Assembly (NCBI RefSeq): GCF_017916325.1
Contig: NC_090171.1
Coordinates: 1,091,001-1,155,000 of the forward strand
DNA length: 64,000 bases
Direction: 5' to 3'
DNA from: Leishmania martiniquensis
Taxonomy: Eukaryota; Euglenozoa; Kinetoplastea; Trypanosomatida; Trypanosomatidae
The notes below the pieces were generated by a model. The model searched no databases and was not told the DNA's origin. It was given only the letters and a program-made list of their open reading frames with translations. Made by a program: the position numbers and the translations under genes. This document shows, piece after piece, positions 52,601 through 60,999 of the stretch (position 1 is the first letter of the stretch; the number at the start of each line of letters is the position of its first letter).

Positions 52601-53936
52601 CTAGAAGCGGAGACTCGATTTTCCCCACCATCTCACCGGCTGTGAGGGCACCAGCCGTCTTGCTGGGCTCCAATGCCTGCCGCTTCGCCTCTAGCTCCTT
52701 GATTTTTTCGATATTCGCCTCAACCTGCGCACGCAGCATGGGACGGTTGCCGCACCGCTTCGATGTGCTGTGGTGCGCTTTCATCATTGCTACTACTGGG
52801 TCGTGGCCAGCCTGCCGCGAGGCCTCCGCCTTTTGCTCCAGCACCTCGTACTGAATGCTTGCTTGAGTTGCGATAGCAGCGCCCTGCTCCACCGTAATCC
52901 CTGTCGGCAGTGGCTCCATGTCCGCCTTGGGGAAGCCAGATATCGGATCGATTTGCACGGAGTCGAGTTCCCTCTTTCCTGCTGTGAGGGCCTGATGCGC
53001 CCCGTAGGCCTGTAACTTCATCTTTGTCTTGGCTACCTCGAGAGGATCTGCAGTGCCAGAGAGTGCCTGATATGTCTGGTCTGGGTCGAGGTCGATGACG
53101 CCAGAGAGGATGCCGTGGTAGACGTCACCCATTTCAGACTGGCGCTGCTCCTCTTCTTTCAGCAGAGTCCGGTCCGTTTGCAAGCTCTGGTGAACGGCTT
53201 TGCGCTCCTCTCCCTCGATGAGCCACATGCGGTCCTTGTAGCGGGTGTCGGCGAGGTGTTTCCAGGAAGAGTCGGACCACCGCTGATCGGTAGGCAGCAC
53301 GCGGCGGCGACCGTTCTCGTCGTAATGATCCAGGTAGTCTGTGTAGCCTTGTGGCCAAATCATTCGATCCTTTTGAATCTTGAAAGACCGATCCTTCCAG
53401 TGCAGATACCACTCCTGCTCACGCTCAATAGGATCCTGGATGAACAAGTCAAAGCGATCGCGGATATCCTGAATTACCTCCTCCGAGGTTGGAATCAGAG
53501 ACTTGCGCCACCGAACCTCCCACGGCAGGCCGTCGATGTCCTGTTGCTCCTCCAGCATGTCGCGCCGCATCTGCGGAGAACTCTTTGTCAGTCGCTCGCC
53601 GGGGCCATACTCGCCAAACTTCGCCCGCATTTCACGCTCCTTGTCGATGTCACTGCGCCGCCGAAACTCATCGGAAATGTCGGGCAGCTTCACATGCTCG
53701 AGATTGTTGAGCCCGAATTGAAGGTGCGGCGTAAGATCAGGCGACTCCGCGACAGACATCTGGGTGCCAGTGTTGGGGTCGGCGTTGGGCTGGCCACGCT
53801 GGCGGTCGCGCGACCCGCCAAGGGAGTTCTGCGACTGATGGCGCACGGCACTCCACTGCGTTGAGCATCCGGCACACCTCTTATACGAAAGGGAGAGGCA
53901 TCGCGCACAGCGTCCACCTCGCGCCCTCCTCATCAT
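49611..53936 (-). CDS. Large trypanosomatid mitochondrial protein, function unassigned
   Basis: A 1,441-residue protein without Ala/Ser-rich insertions, so it looks tightly constrained. The first 40 residues are Arg-, Cys- and Ser-rich without acids (MMRRARGGRCARC...) and fit a mitochondrial presequence. The body is charged, with many Trp, Tyr, Glu and Lys residues, mainly helical, with no named domain. Repeated patterns such as YKDRMWLIEGEERKAV, LYEDSIELFSNYAKAS and LWLRYMGDLYWEHSEFM suggest helical-hairpin repeats. The C-terminus has RKRKEELRANG. Large proteins of this style are known from trypanosomatid mitochondrial ribosomes and their assembly factors, where small rRNA is compensated by protein; that is my leading guess, based on style only. 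Confidence 0.8.
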   Translation of the reverse strand: MMRRARGGRCARCLSLSYKRCAGCSTQWSAVRHQSQNSLGGSRDRQRGQPNADPNTGTQMSVAESPDLTPHLQFGLNNLEHVKLPDISDEFRRRSDIDKEREMRAKFGEYGPGERLTKSSPQMRRDMLEEQQDIDGLPWEVRWRKSLIPTSEEVIQDIRDRFDLFIQDPIEREQEWYLHWKDRSFKIQKDRMIWPQGYTDYLDHYDENGRRRVLPTDQRWSDSSWKHLADTRYKDRMWLIEGEERKAVHQSLQTDRTLLKEEEQRQSEMGDVYHGILSGVIDLDPDQTYQALSGTADPLEVAKTKMKLQAYGAHQALTAGKRELDSVQIDPISGFPKADMEPLPTGITVEQGAAIATQASIQYEVLEQKAEASRQAGHDPVVAMMKAHHSTSKRCGNRPMLRAQVEANIEKIKELEAKRQALEPSKTAGALTAGEMVGKIESPLLEAAANVQLVGSRTRVKAPVTPAESDSRAVGASTSEGFLHVSERPKNAEPDVPSELFRVPHCRELNEMPKWYRETLIETEPMIRQYGMVHDPLEERQPEKEYYVPPQLRDDERVTLDDAPSGASAFDEVKMHKLKTLPELVVGYKPLPLFREVSKGDSLEAPVGAEEKEAKENHLVDKDGKLMKKSERQRLERQERLRKLKLSYDSDILLPNLPWETDSIVDPYRGVDAEDAVEFDKEKLERTWRAYRDAFQQALTEFGNLTQVTSEEKCEKMLYDTMERFREGNVGDHPDVAKEQEEVFRLIFEAHTKHFLADFYKFKGNRTAEANAVKAEADDILRQASAKSKLLGRNFMNFVQEMTSLELDTIRKNPVQRYAVMVRDRRYEAISQPFMKWIKNELGEFMITEFQSAEQLEAHKEFLHRHLNDAYTRCPSRVDGIKDSSRDAAVEGLYQWCRGALAFYAGKKFHRMFIDFADSRFRSRAEELYEDSIELFSNYAKASKDIVQIPVPDSDPPYEYDEKEFLDGENAVFAEISGHLDKAEALWHSGSSKRWYPMTDETEYMWFNERRGRLTLAMDISDRCLENVNKKTHPSIHPFPERARVFLEGAPLTQETAEHLWLRYMGDLYWEHSEFMLRQGRFQTSCSYRDKCLNFYHLAVRTARERLPASWKAPLLTEAKYMLRVYEPGGQVLQHLQDVETVVDKLFSQGEPRHWIEPFSELPYRLAVVHANLPAYGEAITKEVHRRLKWQPSNEVLMKDMEQRARGGSVNPELVMYYSTLNAVAETVFRRKVLRWRAKEHEGSDPFLFWTHLYFAFRVHPKDRDEVQRMWDMYEPAYVYIYTQCALALRVRGHRLINDALRRMCQILLAGDQTQKLELMKELNRVREKMAHLIDRKELDRTISALEAHLENPAQQTYTYGIALLYKEAVLHEKAARNPQLRAQMAAREYTELRKRKEELRANGMPMHPQQAAAMQKEGAPDDESLDAQPSLTTKEMFAEK

Positions 53937-55000
53937 AGAGTCGCTTAGTGTGTTTGCCTGAAGAGTGATGGTGGAGTCACTACTGCATTCAGTGTTCTAT
54001 CCCTATCGCGATCGTGAGAGAAATGCGAGGGGAGGGGATGATACAAAACAAGGAAGGCGGGGGAGGCTGAAGAAAGGGTTGGCCGATGAAATAGGTGCTG
54101 TAGAGATGAGGTGAGCGCGGGCATGTCAGCTGAACAAGAACGTGTTGAACCAAGTCGCACTACGCAGCCCCTCCCCTCCTTCACTTCACTCTACACCTCT
54201 TTTTTGTCAGGTGCGGTAGCACCTGCTTATTGTACTAATGAAGGAGCCAATATGCAAAACGTGAGCCGACTCGTTTTTCTCCTGCATCCTCTTGCTTTGA
54301 TCCGCTGCCAGCTTTTTCGACGAGATAGACAGAGTAGCGCAAGAAAAGGACGATGACACCCTGCCTTCTACGGTATTTCGATGTGCACAATATGTCTGAC
54401 AGATGCGCGGCAGCGCCCGTAAAGAATTCTCGGAAAAGCCGTAAGCGCTTCTTAACTTCTTTTCCCAGCGAGGTACACCAGCCTCCTGCTAGCTCAACAG
54501 TGTGTGCGGCGCTCCAGCAACAGGCTGCGTTTCTTCCTGTAAATGCGGTTTGCGTGGTTAAGCGGATGATCAGAATTTTCCGCTTCGAAAAGGAAAAGAA
54601 AAGTGCACCGCCCCCTCCCCAGCACACGCACACACACACACAGCCCACATGTCTCGGTGAAGGGCGCAAGGCGCAAAAGGCGAGGAGCCGCGGTTTAGAC
54701 AACGTACACACTTCACACAGGAGAAGGGGGCACGAGAAAAAAAACGTGCCCAGCAATGTGAAAGCCAGAAACACACTTCGAAAAGCTATCAGCCGTGTAG
54801 GTACACAACAGCACGCAGAACATTGTCAAGAGTAAGAAGCAAACACGTGAAAAAAATAAGATAGGAAAGCTCCATTAATAGGCACTTGCACACGAGAGAG
54901 TGCCCGATTCTGGTACAAAAAGGGACTTGGTCCGTTCCGGCACGCCGGAGTAGACTTGATGCACCATGAGGCACTCCCATACTCGGCGCCATTAAGGATG
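53937..55000. other. Intergenic interval
   Basis: No gene seen. Purine-rich plus-strand runs near 54,028-54,080 are sense-strand pyrimidine tracts suited to splicing the upstream mRNA. A 179-residue minus-strand frame (54,235-54,774) is built on a GT/AC repeat and is not called. Confidence 0.55.
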
Positions 55001-57163
55001 CTATGAGATTGGGATGGTCCTCTGGCCACTTGCCTGATCGCTGTTTCCGCCCCGTGGCGGCGCAACCTTGCTTTCTGCAACATGTGAGGGACGCGGCGGG
55101 CGCTCTGGGATAGCTTCACCCCTCAAAATCTTCTCAAGATCTTTGCCACTGAGCGTTTCATACTTGAGTAGGTTGTTGGCGATGGCCTCCAGCTCGGCGC
55201 GGTGGCTCAGAAGCAGCTCCTTGGTCTCGAGGTAGGCCTGCTGAACGAGGCGATGCACCTCTTTTTCGATTTTGAGCTTTGTCTCATCTGAAATGTAGGC
55301 GCCTTCGGCGGTGTCGGGCGTACCATAGTCGACAAAGCCCATGGCGTCACTGAACCCGAACTGTCGCACCATGTGGCGAGCCATGTTTGTGGCCTGCTGA
55401 AAGTCAGAGCCTGCGCCAGTCGTGATGTCGTCAGGGCCCAAGAGAATCTCTTCGCCGACGCGTCCCGCTACACAAACCTTTAGGCGCGCCAGGCACTGGC
55501 GCTTGCTTTGGCTGTACTTATCTCTATCTGGCTGCTGCTGGACGAGTCCCATAATGCCGTTGCCTCGGGGAACTATGGTTGCCTTGTGCACAGGATCAGC
55601 ACCCTCATCCTTCAGTAAGATAGCACTCAAAGCGTGGCCGCCCTCATGGAATGCAGTCACGCGGCGCTCCTCCTCCGGCACAATCTTCTTGCTCTCAGCA
55701 CCCATCATGACGCGGTCTTTGGCGTACTCTATCTCGTCGTTTGTCACTTTCGCCTTGTTCAGCACTGCAGCTCGGATGGCTGCCAGATTCACCAAATTGC
55801 TGAGCTCGGCCCCTGTGAAGCCTGTTGTTCCACGTGCAATGTCCATTGCGTTGACCGTGCTATCTGTCTTTATCTTGTCAAGGTACACCTGAACCACCTC
55901 TGCGCGTCCTTTCATATCTGGAGGGTCGACAGTGATGGTGGTGTCCAGGCGACCGGGGCGTGTGAGCGCCTTGTCCAGCGTTTCAGGGGTATTCGTGGCA
56001 GCGAGGACAATAACGGCGTCGTCGGAGTCGAAGCCATCCATCTCTGCAAGGAGCTGGTTCAACGTCATGCGAGACGTACTGTGGTCAGAACGAGAGCGGC
56101 GACCGCCTAAAGCGTCCACCTCGTCGATGAAAATCAAAGCTGGTGAGTTGGCCTTCGCCGCAGCGAAGAGCTCGCGAACGCGGCGAGCGCCGACGCCAAC
56201 GAACATCTCATCAAACTCGCTCCCGGTGGCGTAGAAGAAGCTGACGCCGGCCTCTTTGGCGATCGCTTTCGCCAGCATGGTTTTCCCGCACCCTGGCGGG
56301 CCGGTGAGCAGTGCTCCTTTTGGCAGCCGCCCACCTAAATTGTGGAACTTCTCGGGGTCCTTCAGGAACTCCACTATCTCTTCCAGCTCCTTCTTTGCCT
56401 CATCGCATCCGCGAATGCTGTCAAACGTGACTTCCAAGTTGTCCAGATTCACTGGCTTCACGTCCACAGAGCCGAACAGGCCCGATATGCCAGAGCGTGC
56501 AAATCCTGACTTGTTTGCAGGATGGCCCTCCTGAAAGCGATCGTTGAACTCCTCGGCCAGGCTGATAAAGCAGCTAAGAGCAATTCCGAAGAGCAAGAAC
56601 ATCCAGAAGCGCGTGGCCCAGGAAGCCTTCTGCGGGGCTGACACGACCACAATCGGCCTTTCCTTTGTGCCCAGATCGCTCGGAAGCGGCTGATGTTGTG
56701 GCTGTGCGAATGGCACCCCCCCTTGCGACAAGGGCGGTGGCGGAGCTGCATACGTGGCGCTGTATGGTGCCCATATCGGCTGCCCATAGTGCGATGGCGG
56801 CGGCGGTGGCGGTGGAGGATAAGCCCCGGGGGTGGGGTAGTACGTGCGCCTTTGCAAAAACTCTGGCGCCACAATCAGCGTCTGATAGTGCGAACGAGGT
56901 CCGGTACGCACGCGAAGCACTGTTGTGCGTCGGTTGACGACTAGAGTCGCGTCCGTGAAGTACCTTCGCATTTTAAACGTTGGCACGTGGTCGCTGTTTG
57001 CGTAATTTTTCTTCGTCAGAAAAGAACAATAAGACTCTAGGGGTTTTACGCCGAGTCGGGGAAAGGGAGTAAGAGAGATTAGAAGAGAGTAGACGCGAAG
57101 AGCGCGGGACTGCAAGGAGCTGTCACGCCATACTCTACGCCGAAACCGGACGGAGATCAGCAT
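55001..57163 (-). CDS. Mitochondrial ATP-dependent zinc metalloprotease, FtsH/Yme1 (i-AAA) type
   Basis: A 720-residue AAA protease. A basic, acid-poor N-terminus (MLISVRFRRRVWRDSSL) suggests mitochondrial import. A Pro-rich stretch (112-145) is followed by one membrane segment (about 186-203). The AAA module shows Walker A GPPGCGKT (288-295), Walker B ALIFIDE (342-348), the second region of homology NTPETLDKALTRPGRLD (391-407), then the zinc-protease motif HEGGH (506-510), a match to HEXXH. Later GPDDITTGAGSDF carries the third metal ligand Asp. A single membrane span points to the i-AAA (Yme1) type, with the catalytic part facing the intermembrane space, rather than m-AAA, which has two. 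It degrades and extracts inner-membrane proteins. Confidence 0.92.
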   Translation of the reverse strand: MLISVRFRRRVWRDSSLQSRALRVYSLLISLTPFPRLGVKPLESYCSFLTKKNYANSDHVPTFKMRRYFTDATLVVNRRTTVLRVRTGPRSHYQTLIVAPEFLQRRTYYPTPGAYPPPPPPPPSHYGQPIWAPYSATYAAPPPPLSQGGVPFAQPQHQPLPSDLGTKERPIVVVSAPQKASWATRFWMFLLFGIALSCFISLAEEFNDRFQEGHPANKSGFARSGISGLFGSVDVKPVNLDNLEVTFDSIRGCDEAKKELEEIVEFLKDPEKFHNLGGRLPKGALLTGPPGCGKTMLAKAIAKEAGVSFFYATGSEFDEMFVGVGARRVRELFAAAKANSPALIFIDEVDALGGRRSRSDHSTSRMTLNQLLAEMDGFDSDDAVIVLAATNTPETLDKALTRPGRLDTTITVDPPDMKGRAEVVQVYLDKIKTDSTVNAMDIARGTTGFTGAELSNLVNLAAIRAAVLNKAKVTNDEIEYAKDRVMMGAESKKIVPEEERRVTAFHEGGHALSAILLKDEGADPVHKATIVPRGNGIMGLVQQQPDRDKYSQSKRQCLARLKVCVAGRVGEEILLGPDDITTGAGSDFQQATNMARHMVRQFGFSDAMGFVDYGTPDTAEGAYISDETKLKIEKEVHRLVQQAYLETKELLLSHRAELEAIANNLLKYETLSGKDLEKILRGEAIPERPPRPSHVAESKVAPPRGGNSDQASGQRTIPIS

Positions 57164-57370
57164 GGTAAGGGTGCAAAGAACGCCACTTCTCGTTCGTATG
57201 CTTCATGGAGAAAGGTAGATAATCGATAGGCTCACTTTCGAAACAAAAAACTGTGAGTCGGTTCAGCAACACTGATACAGTAGCTTCCGAGCGGCATATA
57301 AGAGAAAGATAATGGCCCAGTTTGTTTTTGGTTTGAACAAAGATGTTTCGCCTGCTTGTCTTTTTTCGTG

Positions 57371-60220
57371 CTACTGCAGCTGATAGAAGGATACGAGCAT
57401 ATTTCGAAAAGCTGCCGGCAGGCTCTCCAGAATCGACTGAAAAATGTCGGGGCACGTCTTTTTGGCATGAAGCAAAAACAACTGGATGGCTTCCTTCGTT
57501 CCAGGATAGTTTACTGCAGCCTGTTGCCAGCTGTACACAATCTTGATGGTAGAAGAAAAGAACCCTGAAAACGCGTCTGCCGGTAGCTGAACCAGTGCTT
57601 GCAAGAGATAAATAGTAGCCTCCGATTTATCCACAGTGTTTTCCGCCTGTGCCATAAGCTGCGACATTGTATCGATGCGAAAAAACGCTGCGTAGTTTGG
57701 GAGCACCCCCAATATGCCGCATAGGTCGAAAGCCATGGCCGAAAAGTAGTAAGCGGAATCTCCGAAGACGTCGCTTCGCAGCGCGGCGTTCGCGGCCTTT
57801 AAAGCCTCCGTAGCAACTCTAGAGAGTTGGCCCGGGTAACACGAAGCCGTCTTCCCGATAAGCCTCACAACGTGCTCTTTGAGCTGCGGATCCTCGGCCT
57901 CCGATACTTCGATGGCGGCCCACCTCATGAGGGTGTCGTGAAGGCCGGTAGGAAGTGCGCCTGTTCCTACAGCGCGAAGAAGCGCACATAGAATGGTGAT
58001 CCCCGCTACCTGAACTTCTTGTGCTTGCGAAGCTGTCAGGAAATGTGCTGCGGAAACTGGTAAAGCCCACAACGTCGACTTCAGCCACTCCTCTAGAATT
58101 ACAGTAGAGACTGAATTGGCGTATGCGCTGCAGATGAGCAGCGTGTTGAAAACAAGATCCACGTCATCCGTGATGTTCCGACTCTTGATGTCTGCAAGTA
58201 CGCCGCTCCATGTGCCCAAATTCGCAATCGCCACCTCGCTATTCGGATAGACAGAGATGAAGGCGATTATGGCGCGATCCAGCGAGAAAACGTCTTTGTC
58301 CAGCAAAGCATTTGGCTCCTCTCGAATGTACATTGCTGTGTAAGACTGCTCGAACAGTGAAGCGCGGTGAGCCCTCTCACCCTGAAGTAAAGAAGAGAGT
58401 CTCTCAGCTGCTGAACGGTCCCCTAGAAGGGGCATGAGCTTGCTCAGAAAATCAACCAAAAGAGAGAGATTGGTGGTCGAGTACACTGGCAGGCACGCGC
58501 AGAGCGACTCTAACAACGACGGCAAATGAGGCACAATAACATTAGTGCTTCCGTAGTTCTCCAGGACCCCGTAGATCACATTTAGTGCGCTGACGCTCGT
58601 AATCTGAATCCGCTTGCTGGTGCTCTGCAATCTTGAGCTGAGGAGCGGAATAATCCTATCCATCGTGCGAGGAGACGAGTTCAAGATAGTCTCGCTCAGC
58701 CTTGACAGAGACCACTCAGCAATGCTCACAACACAAACATGCTCTGACTGATTGCTGATGAATTGGAGAAATTGCTCCACCAAAGAGTCGAGCACTGTGC
58801 TCAGCTCGTGGGCGCATCCGTTGGCGATGGTACCCACAAGAACAATGCCGGCCTCCCTTTCGCGCCATTCGCTACTGCTCCATAGATGTTGGATGGGACC
58901 GATAAAAGCCTGGTACGTTGCATCACTCGAGAATGTGCTGAGCACGTCTACAAATTTCAAAGCAGAGCTTCGTAGAGTCATAGCCGCGGCATCATCGTCC
59001 ATTGTGTCATCCTCCGAAATATCCTTCGCTCCGCCCTTCACTTTGAAACTGACCGCTGCGCTGTCCCGAACACGGTAGTCGTCTGTATCCATGATGTTTG
59101 CCACCTCTTCTGCTGAGAGGATCACGTACCGAACAAGGGATGGAGCTAAAGAGAAGATCAGCTGCTGCACATCAGCAACGAGGAAAGCAATAGCGGCTTC
59201 CCCGCCGCTGCGATCATACAAGTCTACGGTGGTACATATCAAGTCGATAGCTGCAGCGACCAATTCCTGGTTACCGCTGATAGTGCTCTGATCACTGCAA
59301 ATAAGCTGTGTAGAACTCGTGACCCACCAATTTTTGTACCTCTCCATTTCGTTCGGACTCATCTGACCGAAGAAGTCGAAGTAGTCCAGCAGAAATGAGC
59401 AGGTACGCAAAACAAGAATTACAAACGCCGAATCCTCACCACAAGAGCACTCCAGAAGAGATGTGCATACGCTCGATAAACTGTGGCTAGCCTTTGTGAG
59501 GCCCATCTGCAGTGGCGAGAGTGTATCAACATTCCAGTCCAGGAGCGATGCCTGCTCGTAAATGTTAAAGCACATACGAAAGGCGGCTTTTCTTATTGCC
59601 AAAGGCACACTCTGGGAAACCGCCAACTGCGAAACTCGTAGGATAATGTGCTCGCTGGATTCGCCTATCTGCTTCGGTACATCCTCCATCAAATACTGAA
59701 GGCAGTACAGTGCTGCAAGAGTTTTCAAATCGCCGGCTGGAAGTAGTTCGTTGAGCAAAATGCTTGGAAGATCCCCGACCCCCGAGGCCATCCACCATTC
59801 GAGCGACGTCAACGACGTCACCTTTACAACCACTTGGGCCGAAGTGCGTGCAATTCTCGTGTCGGGAGGATTCGCGAGCGACTTAAGTGCAAAACGGGCA
59901 GCTTCCTTCACCGCGTCTTCACCAAGGGCATGGCGGGCAGATGCTAGATTGTTCTTCAGCGTAATTCCTGCGAGTTGACGGTACTGTACCCAAGCAACTG
60001 GGAGGACAATATCTGCCACCGGATTCGCCTCTGCTCCGAAAACAGCGGACAGTAGAATACAGAATGCTGGATTCGACTCGTACTGCTTGAGCTCAGCGTA
60101 AGCCGCCTTTGAATTCGAGACATCCACACCATTGTTATGAAGTAGCTGAATCACACTCACCAAATCACTCTTAGTTGGTGTATACATATTTCGTCCCTTT
60201 TCTATGAAAGCTGATACCAC
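57371..60220 (-). CDS. Transportin-like (karyopherin beta-2) nuclear import receptor
   Basis: A 949-residue HEAT-repeat protein. The N-terminus (LVSVIQLLHN, QYESNPAFCILLSAVF, then VQYRQLAGITLKNNL near residues 80-94) matches the importin-beta N-terminal signature, where A-G-x-x-L-K-N is highly conserved. An acidic loop, KDISEDDTMDDDAAA, near residue 402 sits where transportin has its H8 loop, followed by RSSALKFVDVLSTF and SSEWREREAGIVLVGTIANG, a transportin-like EREA(G/A)xxxLGxIAxGC block. Transportin imports PY-NLS cargo such as RNA-binding proteins; cargo here is inferred. Met12 is an alternative start. The acceptor AG nearest to the pyrimidine tract (60,235-60,236) leaves only about 15 nt of 5' UTR. 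Codon use is less GC-rich than in the neighbours. Confidence 0.82.
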   Translation of the reverse strand: MVSAFIEKGRNMYTPTKSDLVSVIQLLHNNGVDVSNSKAAYAELKQYESNPAFCILLSAVFGAEANPVADIVLPVAWVQYRQLAGITLKNNLASARHALGEDAVKEAARFALKSLANPPDTRIARTSAQVVVKVTSLTSLEWWMASGVGDLPSILLNELLPAGDLKTLAALYCLQYLMEDVPKQIGESSEHIILRVSQLAVSQSVPLAIRKAAFRMCFNIYEQASLLDWNVDTLSPLQMGLTKASHSLSSVCTSLLECSCGEDSAFVILVLRTCSFLLDYFDFFGQMSPNEMERYKNWWVTSSTQLICSDQSTISGNQELVAAAIDLICTTVDLYDRSGGEAAIAFLVADVQQLIFSLAPSLVRYVILSAEEVANIMDTDDYRVRDSAAVSFKVKGGAKDISEDDTMDDDAAAMTLRSSALKFVDVLSTFSSDATYQAFIGPIQHLWSSSEWREREAGIVLVGTIANGCAHELSTVLDSLVEQFLQFISNQSEHVCVVSIAEWSLSRLSETILNSSPRTMDRIIPLLSSRLQSTSKRIQITSVSALNVIYGVLENYGSTNVIVPHLPSLLESLCACLPVYSTTNLSLLVDFLSKLMPLLGDRSAAERLSSLLQGERAHRASLFEQSYTAMYIREEPNALLDKDVFSLDRAIIAFISVYPNSEVAIANLGTWSGVLADIKSRNITDDVDLVFNTLLICSAYANSVSTVILEEWLKSTLWALPVSAAHFLTASQAQEVQVAGITILCALLRAVGTGALPTGLHDTLMRWAAIEVSEAEDPQLKEHVVRLIGKTASCYPGQLSRVATEALKAANAALRSDVFGDSAYYFSAMAFDLCGILGVLPNYAAFFRIDTMSQLMAQAENTVDKSEATIYLLQALVQLPADAFSGFFSSTIKIVYSWQQAAVNYPGTKEAIQLFLLHAKKTCPDIFQSILESLPAAFRNMLVSFYQLQ

Positions 60221-60536
60221 TTAAGTACAAGGAACTTTAACGCAAAAAAAAGACTGGAAGCATGGTAACGACAGAGATGAGATTGTGGTTTTGCAGCATA
60301 CATAGCGAGCCCTGACATGGGAGTCATCAGAGCATCCGTACAAGGGCATGAAACATGCCTACCTTTTACCCACAGGTGCAAACTAGTTCACCCACAACAT
60401 CTGAACGGCATTGCTTCACCCCACAACGAAACTCTTTTACCACTTACTGCGTGTCCTAAGCTCAGCACGGAGTGTACATCCATGTCCTGTGTTACACCAC
60501 ACCTACTTTTCTTACCGACAAGTTCAAACTCTACCA

Positions 60537-60900
60537 TAAAACATGGGCTGAGCCCCGAGCACCTCCCGACACTGTCACAGGGCCCGATCGCACAATGCGA
60601 AGCAGCCGCAGGCACGCCTGCTACAGCAATGCACGCTCAGGCACCCGAGCGCGGCCCCTCGGGCGAGCTCTGCCCAACCCCTGCTTCGCAGGCCGCCCCT
60701 CACCGCCGACCCCCGTAGCGCCACATCGCTCCGCCCCCCCCCCATGCCGTAGGCGCCTGATGCCATCGGCACCCACCAGAGGCGGCTCGGCAATTCGCTG
60801 GCGTAGGGGTCTCTTGGCTTCCCCGCAGAGAGCGGGTGCCGGAACGCTGAGGGACCATGCCGAATGGGCTCGCTTCACTGCCGGCATTCGAAGGCCTCTA
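60537..60900. mobile_element. SIDER2-like retroposon remnant, longer copy
   Basis: About 360 bp related to the copy at 33,437-33,612 but retaining the internal 155 bp (60,663-60,817). Blocks in common: CCCGACACTGTCACAGGGCC, CGCAGGCACGCCTGCTACAG, and GCAGAGAGCGGGTGCCGGAA. It lies just upstream of the transportin gene, in the 3' flank of whatever is transcribed further right. The class name is from memory of Leishmania SIDERs; no reverse transcriptase is encoded here or expected. Confidence 0.6.
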
Positions 60901-60999
60901 GGGATGAAGAAAAGTCGGCTTGAAATGAAGAGGCTTCTATTCTGAATCGCCCAAGCTAAAAACGAAGCAGGAACAACCCTGTCTTAATACGCGTCTTTG

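Noticed and set aside
54235..54774. 179-residue minus-strand frame
   Set aside because: Includes a translated GT/AC repeat and a hydrophobic run produced by pyrimidine tracts.
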